A stretch of DNA of 64,000 bases from Clostridiaceae bacterium BL-3 (GCA_902809985.1 CADDXC010000001.1:2542001-2606000), one strand, 5' to 3'. Numbered from the stretch's first letter, positions 37,106 to 46,468 are shown. The notes: generated from the letters alone by a model not told the origin. A program made the numbers and translations.

Positions 37106-37490
37106 ATGCCTTAAAGGCACATTTAGGGAAATCAGAATGACTTCCCTAAAAATTTTGTAAGTGAGTCAGAACGAAATCAGCAAGTAGAAAATAGCCTGGA
37201 TAGAGTTCATAATTCAAATAAGAAAAGTTCGTCAGATTTAACTAATGAAACAAAACAAAATGATAATATTCAAAAAGATAATACGATAAATACAATAGCA
37301 AAAATAAAGGAAAGAAGAAAAGAGTTATTACGGAAAATCTTATGATATATATGATACCTTATATGAGAAAGAAAGAAGTGTAAATATGGGTATGGGAAGA
37401 TGAATATAGATTAGTCTCATTTATGACATAAGATAAATATAATAAATAAGTGATAATAACAAATTTTATTATATTTTGGAGGGAAAATAA
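37106..37490. other. gap with an unrecognised open fragment
   Basis: Plus-strand codons 37130-37345 read FVSESERNQQVENSLDRVHN and end KIKERRKELLRKIL, with no start or ribosome site. The composition is Lys/Asn-rich. Probably a decayed gene; nothing else seen. Confidence 0.35.
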
Positions 37491-37778
37491 ATGAGATCTA
37501 TAATAGATAATAAAGTATATGATACTGAAAAATCTGAAAGGATTATAAAATATAAAAAGGAATATCCACTAGAGGGCCCTTTAGGTCTAATAATAGAACC
37601 TAAGTACGATACTATTTTGTATAGGACCAGAAGAGGTAATTGGTTCTCGGTGGCTATAAAAAGTTTTGACAAGAAGGTAGCATATAAAGAAACTAATGAT
37701 ACGGTGAAAAAATTGTTTAAAAGTTTGAATGAAGTTGAGCTTTATAATAAATATTTTGGTACTTTAGAAGAAGCATAA
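37491..37778 (+). CDS. hypothetical protein (95 aa)
   Basis: A 95-residue basic protein reading IIDNKVYDTEKSERIIKYKKE, LYRTRRGNWFSVAIK and LFKSLNEVELYNKYFG. TILYRTRRGNWF is reminiscent of small proteins found in mobile elements but I cannot name the family. A good GGAGGGAAAATAA site precedes the ATG. It follows a lipoprotein and decayed frames, so it may be a residual immunity or regulatory gene; that is a guess. Confidence 0.6.
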   Translation: MRSIIDNKVYDTEKSERIIKYKKEYPLEGPLGLIIEPKYDTILYRTRRGNWFSVAIKSFDKKVAYKETNDTVKKLFKSLNEVELYNKYFGTLEEA

Positions 37779-37791
37779 GGGGAGGTAGTTA

Positions 37792-37958
37792 ATGTCTATA
37801 AAAGCCGTAGATAAGTCTTATAAATGACGTAGCCAGAGATGCGGGATGTGGTGGATTTGAAATTCAACAAGGATTTGGCACAGGAAACGTATAAGTCAAG
37901 CCGAAATATGCTTAATGCCCTGAGTACAGAGGTTAGTTCTCTGCAGAGTATATTATAA
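37792..37958 (+). pseudogene. remnants of one or two small genes
   Basis: GGGGAGGTAGTTA and ATG start an 11-codon frame (SIKAVDKSYK). After a shift, a 39-codon frame at 37839-37958 reads VVDLKFNKDLAQETYKSSRNMLNALSTEVSSLQSIL. The helical content recalls small WXG100-like or chemotaxis-like helices, but the family is not recognised. The rest of 37960-38405 holds no gene. Confidence 0.35.
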
Positions 37959-38238
37959 GCTAGGCATTATAGAGAATTAAATATTTGCCTAGGCCTCCTT
38001 AAAAGGTGGTCTAAGAGGCATGTTTAAAAAATTGATTTGAATGGATAAATAAAGCAAGCCCTTGAATATAAAAATCCACGTTAATCAATTAGAGATATTC
38101 ATTCTAGGCACAAACTAGGCACAAAGAGCGATTAGAGAAATTTTCAAGAAGGGCGTAAATTGATACCCCCTAAGGAAAACAAGAAAAGGTAGTAGAGTAT
38201 AAAACAATTTTCATATTTTTTCCAGTCAAGTAAAAAAA

Positions 38239-38276
38239 GACAGCATATAAACTATCATTTTAGTTTATATGCTGTC
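38239..38276. terminator. perfect hairpin terminator
   Basis: GACAGCATATAAACT pairs perfectly (15 bp) with AGTTTATATGCTGTC around an 8-base loop, preceded by AAAAAAA on the plus strand (a T-run for the minus strand). It may end the minus-strand transcript from 39452. Confidence 0.75.
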
Positions 38277-38302
38277 TTAGTATACCATTTTTATTCAATG
38301 GT

Positions 38303-38425
38303 GAAAAAAAGCGTTTTTAGAAGAGTATGTGTTTATACCTTGGATAATTTGTCCTACATAATACTGTAGATTTGAAGCTGTATAAACACATATTTCGGGT
38401 GTTTTTTATTTTTCTCTTCTAAAAA
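38303..38425. repeat. inverted repeat around the end of the chimeric permease gene
   Basis: GCGTTTTTAGAAGAG (38311-38325) and TATGTGTTTATAC (38326-38338) are matched, inverted, by GTATAAACACATA (38380-38392) and CTCTTCTAAAAATG (38414-38427). The second overlaps the last codons of the gene at 38406. The block looks like an inverted short duplication of that gene end. Confidence 0.6.
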
Positions 38426-39452
38426 TGTTTTTATAGGATACATGTCCTAATAAAGTGCACCTTTTTATCTGTGTACAAATTATAGTAGCCCAGCAAATTA
38501 AAACCGCAAAAGTTGATATTGACATAATATATTCAAAAACTTTGTCAGGAACATAATAATTTAAGATTACAGCAATTGTTGTAAGTCCGCAGCTAATTAA
38601 GACTCCAACGTAAGGTGATCCAGATTTACTGATCTTACTAAATAGTTTTGGGGCATTGCTTTCTAAAGCCATACTATAAATGATTCTTCTACTAACATAT
38701 AAGTCACTATTCATAGAAGAAAAGGCAGCTGTCAATACTGCAAAATTTATAACAGATGCAGCAGCCGGAATCCCAACTTTTGCAAATACAAGTACGAAAG
38801 GACTGCCATTTACCCCAATTTCACTCCATGGATAAAGAGATAACATAACAAAGAGTGCTCCAATATAAAAAATAAGTACTCTCCAAAATATACTGTTAAT
38901 TACAGTAGGTATGGGTTTTTTAGGATTTTCTGTCTCAGCTGCAGTTATCCCAACAAGTTCTACACCATAAAAAACAAAAGCTACAGCAGTAAAAGACAGA
39001 ATAAACACTTTAAATCCATTAGGGAAAGATCCTCCATTTCCATCAGAATCATTGCCGTTTCCTATAAATATAAGACAGCCAGGAATCTTTTGTAAAAATG
39101 TGCCAAAATCTTCAGGAGCCATCCACTGCTCACAATTTCCATCCACATTATTTTCACCAACAACATTTCGAGCTGCTCTTACCGCAATATCAACACATTT
39201 TGCTGAGTTAACTGTCGGTGCGAATTCGTGGGTATATTCAAATTTACATTCTGCTCCATTTACTTTGCAAATTCTCTCACTAATAATTTGCATCCTTTCT
39301 TCTAACAACTTTTGTACCTCTGAAGCATAACTTCTAGTATCCCCTTTAATCATTACATCTGAAGTATTTGTTTCTTCAAAAGCAGTTTCAGGATACATAT
39401 GAAAATAATGTCTCCACTCAATAAGCTGTTTTTCAAAATCCTCATTGCTCAT
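38406..39452 (-). pseudogene. in-frame chimera: M20 amidohydrolase joined to APC permease
   Basis: A continuous 348-codon frame made of unrelated pieces. Residues 1-35 (WRHYFHMYPETAFEE) are the start of an M20D peptidase/amidohydrolase, where H and E fit the metal site. Residues 36-140 (LLEERMQIISERICKVNGAE, WMAPEDFGTFLQKIPGCLIFIGNG) are its C-terminal part with the central region deleted. From about 142 the frame enters the second half of an amino-acid permease (VFYGVELVGITAAETENPKKPIPTVINSIFWR) with about five membrane helices. Neither part is complete, so I treat it as a fused relic although it is open throughout. Confidence 0.8.
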
Positions 39453-39465
39453 ATTAGTCTATCAC

Positions 39466-39592
39466 TCATAAAATAATTTTTTTAGCCGCTATGAGTTTAG
39501 CAACTACATCAAGTAAAACGTTAGCTCCAGCAGCTAAGTCAGATTTCGCTGTAAACTCTTTAGGGTTATGGCTAATCCCATGAACGCAATGT
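39466..39592 (-). pseudogene. M20 hydantoinase/carbamoylase C-terminal remnant
   Basis: Codons read HGISHNPKEFTAKSDLAAGANVLLDVVAKLIAA, the C terminus of Zn-dependent amidohydrolases of the allantoate/N-carbamoyl amino-acid type, where GiSHnp-E is conserved. The remainder is missing; it directly precedes the chimera end to end. Confidence 0.65.
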
Positions 39593-39628
39593 ACTATTTT
39601 TGAATATATTACCAATTATCTGCTTGTA

Positions 39629-39778
39629 ATAAGTGCCAAATTGCTGCTTACAACTAACGATTCCATTGCTGACGTAGCTTATCAATGTGGTTTTGGCAGT
39701 ACCAGCTATTTTATTGAAAAATTCAAAAACAAAACTGGAGTAACACCCTTCGGCTATCGAAAAGATAAAAATAGATAA
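39629..39778 (+). pseudogene. AraC-family regulator C-terminal remnant
   Basis: ISAKLLLTTNDSIADVAYQCGFGSTSYFIEKFKNKTGVTPFGYRK is the second helix-turn-helix of an AraC protein, with the family signature I-DVAYqCGF-s-sYF-r-FK-k-G-tP--yR. No N-terminal domain or start is present. Confidence 0.8.
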
Positions 39779-39924
39779 ATAGAAAAACAATCCTTACGAC
39801 GATGTAATAAAGAAAAATATATTAGAATATCATATTGTTTTTGTTTTAATATTTATTAGGGTGTGTCTGAAAACTAAATATTGCATAAGAACTGAGTTTT
39901 AGTTAAAATAAGATAAAAAAACTG

Positions 39925-40270
39925 GGGTGGTTACAAATACGGCACAAAAGCGTTATGAAATATCAGATTAACAATTGGATCAGATAAAAAGCTTAATTCC
40001 AGTAGCAAAAACGGGCAGACTTCCAAAGATAATAGATTTATATTTAATGCAATTCTATGGATTACAGGAAGTGGAGCAGCATGACGTAATTTGCCAGAAC
40101 GATTTGGCTCATGGGAAAACGTGTACAACTGTTTTTGCAAGTAGTGTTACACTTGGAGCCTTGATGTCCATTTTTAAACAGTTAAATTCTGATGCAAATT
40201 ATGAGAATATCAGCATCGCAGTTGCCGCCGTATCTGCTACAGGATTTACAAATTCCACTTCGTCATTATA
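39925..40270 (+). pseudogene. IS5-type transposase remnant
   Basis: The reading AQKRYEISD-QLDQIKSLIPVAKTGR and, one frame on, NAILWITGSGAA-RNLPERFGSWENVYNCF matches IS5-group transposases (QW--i--llP---GRP--dnR--lnaILWi-rtGa-WrdLP--fG-w-tvy--F). It has stop codons and a frameshift. A later piece, QLNSDANYENISI, is from the same protein. Confidence 0.75.
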
Positions 40271-40581
40271 GTCAAATTCTTTTAAAGGAACAGCGGCTGA
40301 AATACTTACTTTTATCATACAACCCTGTCCACGGTATTTAAGGCCATAAGTACGCTCTTTTATTTCATCACTTACCGTACATCTCCATTGTTGATATGCA
40401 CCTCACGGCTAAGTGTAGAAAATTTCAGCACTCCAAATGTCTTTCCCTTGTTTAGAATAACGTGCTTTAATTCTATATACTTTAGCCTCTTTTCTTTTTT
40501 ATTTATAATAGTTAAATTGTAATTGTCTCCTTATTCTGCCGGATGTATACCTTTCTTGCCTGTTCTTTATCAAGGGCAAGC

Positions 40582-40830
40582 TTACGTGCTTCGCACCCTT
40601 GACAAAGTCCGGTCAAAAAGGTAAATAGCAGGTAAGCAGAATATTGTATCTCCACACTCTATATCAATTACCACAGAAACGTTGATATAATTTTTTATCT
40701 CTTTATTTCGGCTTTTATCACTATTTTCTATAAACACGATATGCTTGAGAAAGTGCTTAAAATCAAGGATCTCTACATATGTTTTCTTTGTAGCGAAACT
40801 ATAGTCTCCACATGGCAGTAGACAAGCTGT
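40582..40830 (-). pseudogene. unidentified open fragment
   Basis: About 80 codons are open: ACLLPCGDYSFATKKTYVEI, then FLKHIVFIENSDKSRNKEIKNYINVSVVIDIECGDTIFCLPAIY. No start or ribosome site. The upstream edge (CAGTAGACAAGCTGTGGATAAAATTATGC) recurs near 13119, showing a dispersed sequence. The rest of 40271-40966 holds nothing I can name. Confidence 0.35.
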
Positions 40831-40966
40831 GGATAAAATTATGCAAAAATATTTATTTTGCGTAAAGATGTACCCCTGTATATACGAAAGACATGGAATT
40901 TTCAGACTTACTTTTTTAATGTTTTCACCATTTTCTCAATATGACTAACAAAGCTTGGATTAGTGT

Positions 40967-42769
40967 TTATCTTAAAAGCTCTTTGTCAAGTATATCAAAC
41001 ATTTCTTCTTTATGTTTATCTGAAATCTCCTTATTCCACACACCGCCATTTATGCTGATCATTTCTTTCATGATTTTCAATTTAAGACTCTGCTCAATAA
41101 TGCTTGGATATGATTTTACTTTTCCTTCTGGCGGTAAGTTAGAGAATTTAGAATTTCCAGATACAGTTATCAAAGCTAAATTTCCAAAACCATTCAAGTC
41201 ATCAGAGTGCCATTTAATAGATGGTTCTATATCTACCGGATGCTGTGGGTAAAAATGCTCTATTGAACTTCTAAATTGAAACTGCCAATCATCTTTTAAA
41301 GGCAAGATTATTTGTTTCCCTCGGTATGAATAACCATCTCTATATAGAATATAGTCAAGATAAGTAAAAACAATACGCTCTAAATCAAATCCTCTGGCAA
41401 TTTTGTAATTAGATTCGTTTACTTTATCCTTGCAATACCCTTCTAAAACCTCTAAAATGTTGCTATTCTCATCATTCATCAGATTCTTTAATACCAGTGA
41501 AATCCAATGCATTGTCTTAGGTGATGTATAAGTAATACGCAAGCAAGATTGAAGTGTCCTTAACTGCTTGTTCTTATTATCATCGTCTCCACCAAAAGTT
41601 CCTAAATATTTCGGTTTCAAGTATCCTCTTTTCTCATCTTTGTAAGATTCTAAACACTGCAGCGACCATTTCCCCGTTTCCTTATAATCTCTTGCGAATT
41701 CTCTTTTCAAAATGTATTTATCAAACAAAACTCTACATTTTAATAGATTATATAGAAAGGCCTTGGATGTTTCCTCATTTCTCCAATTTATCTCTATATT
41801 TTTTAAGAAATTCTTATCATCGAGCATTGACTCCTTTTCATCAGATTCTGATATTGCCTCATTCACTTGTAAGATAAAATTAGGGAAAGAAATAATCGAT
41901 TCAAATCTTTCATTCTCTTCAATGATATTTGAATTATCAGTTTTGATAGGCTTTGTGTCTTTTAAAATTTCAAACAACGTTTTGGTATCATTAGTTAAAT
42001 TATCAACGTTTTTTCTAATAATTTTTTCTTTAACTTTATCAAAATCATTCACTTCTGTATTTAGTCCAGACCAATTCTTAGAAAAAAGTTCATCTCTGGT
42101 TTCTAAATCAAAATTCATTTGTATATACGTGCCCATGTTAGAACAAGCTTCCCAAATAAGAGAACCTGCCTTTTTGTCCTCATTTGTTGACAGTTTGCTT
42201 AACAGTTTAGCTTTTGCGATTTCGTGGAATTCTAGTTGCTCACCACGTGTATTCATAATCTCAAAATAGTGGTTTAAATCTATGTTTTGTGGCACTTGGA
42301 TACGAATTAATTGCACATTGTTTAATTTTTCTATAAAACTCGTACAATTAAGTCTTTCGCTTTGGAAATATCCTTTAATAATCTTATAACCACGGTTAAG
42401 TTCTTCAGATTGCAGTTCATCTAAAAGGTTATTTGTTTCTTCTGTTCCGATAATCGAAAGTGTGCGATTTGATTTCTCTCTAGCCTCAAAATATAATGAG
42501 CCTCTAAGAACATCCATCTTTAAATATTTTTCTAGCAGATACAAGGTAGTAAGACGTTGTTGCCCATCAATTACTTCATAAACATCAGCTTCTTTTTGAT
42601 TAACAATTAAATTTCCTAAAAAATATGTGCCATTCGAAGTATAAATATCGTCAATTAATTGTTGGATTTGCTTTTCTTCCCAAGCATAATTTCTTTGATA
42701 TATGGGTATTTTATACTTTACATTAGTAAATAATCTTGATACTTGTAATATTTCAGGTCTTTTATTCAT
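40967..42769 (-). CDS. DUF262-DUF1524 protein (GmrSD/SspE-like), candidate restriction factor
   Basis: A 600-residue protein. The N-terminal DUF262 domain has IPIYQRNYAWEEKQIQQLIDDI and VIDGQQRLTTLYLLEKYL (ParB-like fold, DGQQR nucleotide site). The C-terminal DUF1524 domain has SSIEHFYPQHP and LNGFGNLALITVSGNSKFSNL, the His-Me finger nuclease pattern (IEHi-PQ, N-gNL-L--NS--SN). The same domains in GmrSD cut glucosylated DNA and in SspE act against phages in phosphorothioate systems. It starts 3 bases after the stop of the second DUF262 gene, so they are one operon. The target modification is unknown. Confidence 0.85.
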   Translation of the reverse strand: MNKRPEILQVSRLFTNVKYKIPIYQRNYAWEEKQIQQLIDDIYTSNGTYFLGNLIVNQKEADVYEVIDGQQRLTTLYLLEKYLKMDVLRGSLYFEAREKSNRTLSIIGTEETNNLLDELQSEELNRGYKIIKGYFQSERLNCTSFIEKLNNVQLIRIQVPQNIDLNHYFEIMNTRGEQLEFHEIAKAKLLSKLSTNEDKKAGSLIWEACSNMGTYIQMNFDLETRDELFSKNWSGLNTEVNDFDKVKEKIIRKNVDNLTNDTKTLFEILKDTKPIKTDNSNIIEENERFESIISFPNFILQVNEAISESDEKESMLDDKNFLKNIEINWRNEETSKAFLYNLLKCRVLFDKYILKREFARDYKETGKWSLQCLESYKDEKRGYLKPKYLGTFGGDDDNKNKQLRTLQSCLRITYTSPKTMHWISLVLKNLMNDENSNILEVLEGYCKDKVNESNYKIARGFDLERIVFTYLDYILYRDGYSYRGKQIILPLKDDWQFQFRSSIEHFYPQHPVDIEPSIKWHSDDLNGFGNLALITVSGNSKFSNLPPEGKVKSYPSIIEQSLKLKIMKEMISINGGVWNKEISDKHKEEMFDILDKELLR

Positions 42770-42772
42770 TTT

Positions 42773-44074
42773 TTACCACCTGTTTTCCTTACACAAAAAT
42801 TTCCACACCTTTGGATATTTATTTAAATTGTTTTTTGTTTGTGTTTCATCTATTTTCTCAAAAACAATAAGATTCAATTCTTCAGGTTCATTCATCTCAT
42901 TAATCTTAGTGAAAAGGTCCAATCCTTCATTAATTCTCTCATGCTTTCCACTGGCATATTTATTAATAGTCTGTGGATACACTGCTGTCATCATCAATCT
43001 AAGAGAATAACTCCAAGTATATAATTGTTTCATCACTGAATCAGTAATTGAATCAAAACCAAATCTATCTGCAAAAAATAACAATATACTTTCATAAAGT
43101 TGCTTTATATAGATATCTCCAGATCGCTTACTAGGTATTTCATCAACATCCTTGTGGAAATCATTAATCTTCTTTTGAATCTTCTCAAGCAAATCAGCAT
43201 AATGAATCGTATATGCAAAAAATCTCTTTCCAGCAATTACTGGCTGAGTTAATTGAAATTGATTCAAAGTTTTAGCAGTTAATATTTCCACACTGCCATT
43301 ATTATTCAGTTGTTCTACAAAAAGATTTGCAGCCTTTTGATAAATGGCATAATTATAAATATTATTGATTTTAATCCCTTTAAACGTTCCAATTTTTTCA
43401 CTTGAGTAACCTAACCCATTTTTCCCTTTGTACCACTGAGTCAATGGAAATAGGTAAATCTTAAACAATGCTTCTAGTTCCTGCTGGTTCTTATTTTCCC
43501 ACTTGTTAATGATCTTGGTTTTAATATTTTCTTCTTCATTATTCATCTCTCTTAAATGATAAGATTTTAACAGATCATGTGGAACTAATTCCTTGCCTCG
43601 TGAATTTTGGGAGTCAAAAAATTGAAATGCTTCTTGTTCTTCATCAGTTACTATTTTTACGACAGTACAATTCTCTAATAAGTATGACCTATAAAGTTCT
43701 GCCTTTTTGAGTTCAGATACTTTCTTTTTTAATATTTCACGATTATTTATTATGGCATTTACCGAAAGAGAGCTATACTGTTCATTTAGTAAACCTTTAT
43801 CTCTATCTCCAAGGCAATAAAGTAAAATGGACAATGTAGTGATACGCTGCTGTCCATCTACAATATTATAATTTTGATCTTTCTTATGCAGAATAATAGA
43901 ACCAAGCCTATATTCACTAAGCCCTTGCTTATATGCATCATAAGTATCCATAAACAAGGTATTTGTTGAGGCAATATTCCAACTATATGGCCTCTGATAT
44001 TCCGGGATGGCTAAATTCAATTCAAATAGCTCTTTAACTGCAACAATTGATAATTCGCTTTCAATTAGTCCCAT
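42773..44074 (-). CDS. DUF262 domain protein, partner of the DUF262-DUF1524 protein
   Basis: A 433-residue protein with LAIPEYQRPYSWNIASTNTLFMDTYDAY and NIVDGQQRITTLSILLYCL, a DUF262 domain separate in sequence from its neighbour. The later part (FFDSQNSRGKELVPHDLLKSYHLR) fits the usual second segment, but no clear DUF1524 HNH motif follows, so it likely lacks nuclease activity. Two adjacent DUF262 genes suggest a heteromeric sensor-effector pair. The start follows AAAGGGTGATAAG. Confidence 0.8.
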   Translation of the reverse strand: MGLIESELSIVAVKELFELNLAIPEYQRPYSWNIASTNTLFMDTYDAYKQGLSEYRLGSIILHKKDQNYNIVDGQQRITTLSILLYCLGDRDKGLLNEQYSSLSVNAIINNREILKKKVSELKKAELYRSYLLENCTVVKIVTDEEQEAFQFFDSQNSRGKELVPHDLLKSYHLREMNNEEENIKTKIINKWENKNQQELEALFKIYLFPLTQWYKGKNGLGYSSEKIGTFKGIKINNIYNYAIYQKAANLFVEQLNNNGSVEILTAKTLNQFQLTQPVIAGKRFFAYTIHYADLLEKIQKKINDFHKDVDEIPSKRSGDIYIKQLYESILLFFADRFGFDSITDSVMKQLYTWSYSLRLMMTAVYPQTINKYASGKHERINEGLDLFTKINEMNEPEELNLIVFEKIDETQTKNNLNKYPKVWKFLCKENRW

Positions 44075-44284
44075 CTTATCACCCTTTCGCTAAGTGCTTT
44101 TCATTCATAATTTTAGCATATAAAAAGCTTCTTTATAACCTTCTTCAACTGCTGCATTGTATTATTTCATAACAAAGTCTCCAAATAAGGCCGTTATCTT
44201 TTCTCAGTTCTAAGAATGAGTCCTCGCATATACAGATAGTTTCAATAGAATTCTCTCTATTCAGACATGTCCAAATTAAATATA

Positions 44285-44346
44285 ATTACTCTTTACCTAT
44301 GACCCCTTTTTGCTCTCTTTGAACTGAATTTAAATTTTCAAGAATC
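44285..44346 (-). repeat. dispersed module repeat, copy C (57-aa gene remnant)
   Basis: The minus strand reads QREQKGVIGKE and stop (last 11 codons of the small zeta-neighbour gene), joined directly to the sequence after the zinc-ribbon gene. The start of the small gene is deleted and no zeta-like gene follows. Spacing and order match the copy at 13.4-13.8 kb. Confidence 0.65.
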
Positions 44347-44688
44347 TCACTCTTCTTTATTGGAGAGTAATAACTTTTTCAACCATTTTGGTACATGCTC
44401 AACTTTTTTATTCTCTGAAATATTTTTTAAGATTTCAGCAGCATCTTCTTTTCTCCAGAACCTGTCCCTTATATAGCAGTCATGACTGCAATATTTACGA
44501 TTTTTATTTGTAAAAGATTTATATTCTTTCTCGCAATACTCACAATGAAGATTATAGGTTTTATGATGAGTCTTTTCCCATTTTCTTTTACATTCTATAC
44601 TGCAGTATTTTTTTCTACGTCCTCTATTGTTCTGTTCTAATTTTTTACCACAATAAAGGCAGAATTTATAAGTAAATTCATCTGTCAC
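44347..44688 (-). CDS. zinc-ribbon protein (113 aa) of the repeated module
   Basis: A 113-residue protein with paired cysteine motifs: FCLYCGKKL, KKYCSIECKRKWE, LHCEYCEKEY, RKYCSHDCYIRDRFWR. Two or more zinc fingers of the C-x2-C type are expected, followed by a basic tail (KVEHVPKWLKKLLL). It probably binds nucleic acid. GTG is the start codon, preceded by AAGGAG. Its C-terminal codons are repeated as relics at 13.7 and 19.6 kb next to the small ORF, so it belongs to a mobile or duplicated cassette. I do not know a named family. Confidence 0.7.
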   Translation of the reverse strand: MTDEFTYKFCLYCGKKLEQNNRGRRKKYCSIECKRKWEKTHHKTYNLHCEYCEKEYKSFTNKNRKYCSHDCYIRDRFWRKEDAAEILKNISENKKVEHVPKWLKKLLLSNKEE

Positions 44689-44809
44689 TTTTGCATCACT
44701 CCTTGAAAAATATTCATCACTCTAAAAGTTATACTTGTCAAGGCGTAATTTATAAATCTATAATTTTAATATATTTTATCAGTTTGCAATATATATTTTT
44801 TAATAAAAC

Positions 44810-45562
44810 CTATTTTTTGTCTTGGATCTTTTTATTTTCAAATGTTTGTAATAGGAAGGTAGCAAGGGTACCTGCAGCATTTACAGTTAACATTGCATGT
44901 CTTTCGTAAGGACTTATTCTATCTATACCCTGTCCATGTGCATCACTTATTTTGTTTCTTAATGCTCCTATACCTTGCACAATACTAAAACATCCTCCTA
45001 ATATCTGTTTTATAATATCATCAGTATGTTGAGCGGGTGATAAATTTAATTGTTTTGAAGTAATATTATACAATACTGGTAGATCTACACTATCTTTATA
45101 TTTTATTTTTTGTTCATCAAGTATATATTTACAAGTTGTTTCCAATAAAGTTCTTGCTATAGTTATTGCTCCCTTAGGATCTGTATTTCTTCGTAGTAAT
45201 GCCTTATTCCATTCCTCTGTAATATAACCTTGTCCTAAATTTTCTATTGTTATTGACATAACATTATCTGCTGGAGAGACCTCACTAGTCTCTAAAAAAT
45301 TTATTAATGGTCTAAATTGTTCATAAATAAAAACTCTCCTTTGTTGATAATGAGCAAATTTAGCTTTTATAAAAGGCCAAAACTCTCCTCTGCTTCTATA
45401 TTTTTTTAATATTTTAGGTATAAGCTTAGTCAGTGCTACCTCATTAATAATATCAATTCTATATTTTTCATACTTTTCATTCTCATAGTCATCATTTGTA
45501 GCAAATGATATCATTGCATTCTGGAGATATTCAACTTTTTCTAATATTGCATCATAATCCAT
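44810..45562 (-). CDS. abortive infection protein with Abi_C domain
   Basis: A 250-residue protein. The C-terminal half (DPKGAITIARTLLETTCKYILDEQ, LPVLYNITSKQLNL, IIKQILGGCFSIVQGIGALRNKISDAHGQG, AMLTVNAAGTLATFLLQTFE) matches the Abi-like C-terminal domain (PF14355), with the conserved RNk-sdaHG motif of HEPN-like RNases. The N-terminal half is helical. Related proteins stop phage growth, probably by cutting RNA once activated. It lies beside the DUF262 pair and just ahead of the prophage, so it may be either host or prophage borne. Start follows AAAGGTGAGG. Confidence 0.8.
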   Translation of the reverse strand: MDYDAILEKVEYLQNAMISFATNDDYENEKYEKYRIDIINEVALTKLIPKILKKYRSRGEFWPFIKAKFAHYQQRRVFIYEQFRPLINFLETSEVSPADNVMSITIENLGQGYITEEWNKALLRRNTDPKGAITIARTLLETTCKYILDEQKIKYKDSVDLPVLYNITSKQLNLSPAQHTDDIIKQILGGCFSIVQGIGALRNKISDAHGQGIDRISPYERHAMLTVNAAGTLATFLLQTFENKKIQDKK

Positions 45563-45628
45563 GTCCTCACCTTTATTTTCAAAACTTATTCTTATTTATT
45601 ATAAAATCAATATTGCCATATTCACTAT

Positions 45629-46468
45629 TTAATCATGTTTTAGATATGGTAAAGTTTTATTTAAATATTCTTCCCAATAACCATCATCATCTCCTTCCAG
45701 GCTATGGAGCCAATAATACATCATCAAAATTTCAAATTCCTGCTTTCTTCCTTTAGTATATGCTTTTTTAGGCATTTTTCTATATAGGGAATCAAGATTA
45801 AAAAGGTTACTTTTTTGCTTTACATCATAATCATAGTTTCTAAAATTATAAATACTCTTTTTCCTATATGTAATAGGCCATAAATCCTCATTATCACAGA
45901 AATATTCCGTCCACTGATATACAAATGCCCATATATTAACTTGATATCTTTCCCATGTATGCTCAATCCATTCTTGTATTTCATCTGAAATATATTGCTC
46001 TTTAAACTCATCACCCGGCTGACTCATTACTCTATGATAATCTTTAATAAACAAAAACAGCATCTCAGTCTGATCTTTTATAAAGGGAAGTTTTTTTATT
46101 AATTTAGAATAACAATCATATGATAAATTTCTAAATTCTTTATCAGAATTATAGAGGAAAAAGAATTTATCACCCTTTAAAATATTCCCAATATTTCTAT
46201 TTATCTTCTTTCCATATTCTGAACAGATTCCCACAAGCCATTCTCTTACTTCTTGATCATAGTCTCTTAATTGTTTACGATATTTATCCAATTTTTCATC
46301 TTTCAAAGCAGTTTTCTCTTCAGCCTCAGTAATGTTTAAATAATTATTGAAATACTCAAAAATATAATTAACACAACATTTTATATTCTCATTTCTTTCA
46401 TCAACATTAAACTCATCAAGTTTATCTTCTTTTTTTCTTCTTGCAATATATTCTTCAATAGTAAGCAT
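45629..46468 (-). CDS. unrecognised protein upstream of the Abi_C gene (279 aa)
   Basis: A 279-residue acidic, helical protein rich in Tyr and Trp (CVNYIFEYFNNYLNITEAEE; WIEHTWERYQVNIWAFVYQWTEYF; YWLHSLEGDDDGYWEEYLNKTLPYL). No catalytic motif or membrane segment is seen. It is on the same strand as and 66 bases upstream of the Abi_C gene, a position that fits a partner such as a sensor or inhibitor. GGGGTGTC precedes the start. Family unknown. Confidence 0.6.
   Translation of the reverse strand: MLTIEEYIARRKKEDKLDEFNVDERNENIKCCVNYIFEYFNNYLNITEAEEKTALKDEKLDKYRKQLRDYDQEVREWLVGICSEYGKKINRNIGNILKGDKFFFLYNSDKEFRNLSYDCYSKLIKKLPFIKDQTEMLFLFIKDYHRVMSQPGDEFKEQYISDEIQEWIEHTWERYQVNIWAFVYQWTEYFCDNEDLWPITYRKKSIYNFRNYDYDVKQKSNLFNLDSLYRKMPKKAYTKGRKQEFEILMMYYWLHSLEGDDDGYWEEYLNKTLPYLKHD

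Noticed and set aside
40560-40600. Imperfect palindrome around CAAGGGCAAGCTTACGTGC as an attachment or terminator site
   Set aside because: Only short arms and no T-run; it lies inside an open fragment.
42773-44074. Second DUF262 protein as a complete GmrSD
   Set aside because: No convincing HNH/DUF1524 motif follows its DUF262 domain.
44285-44346. Intact small antitoxin gene next to the zinc-ribbon gene
   Set aside because: Only the last 11 codons remain.
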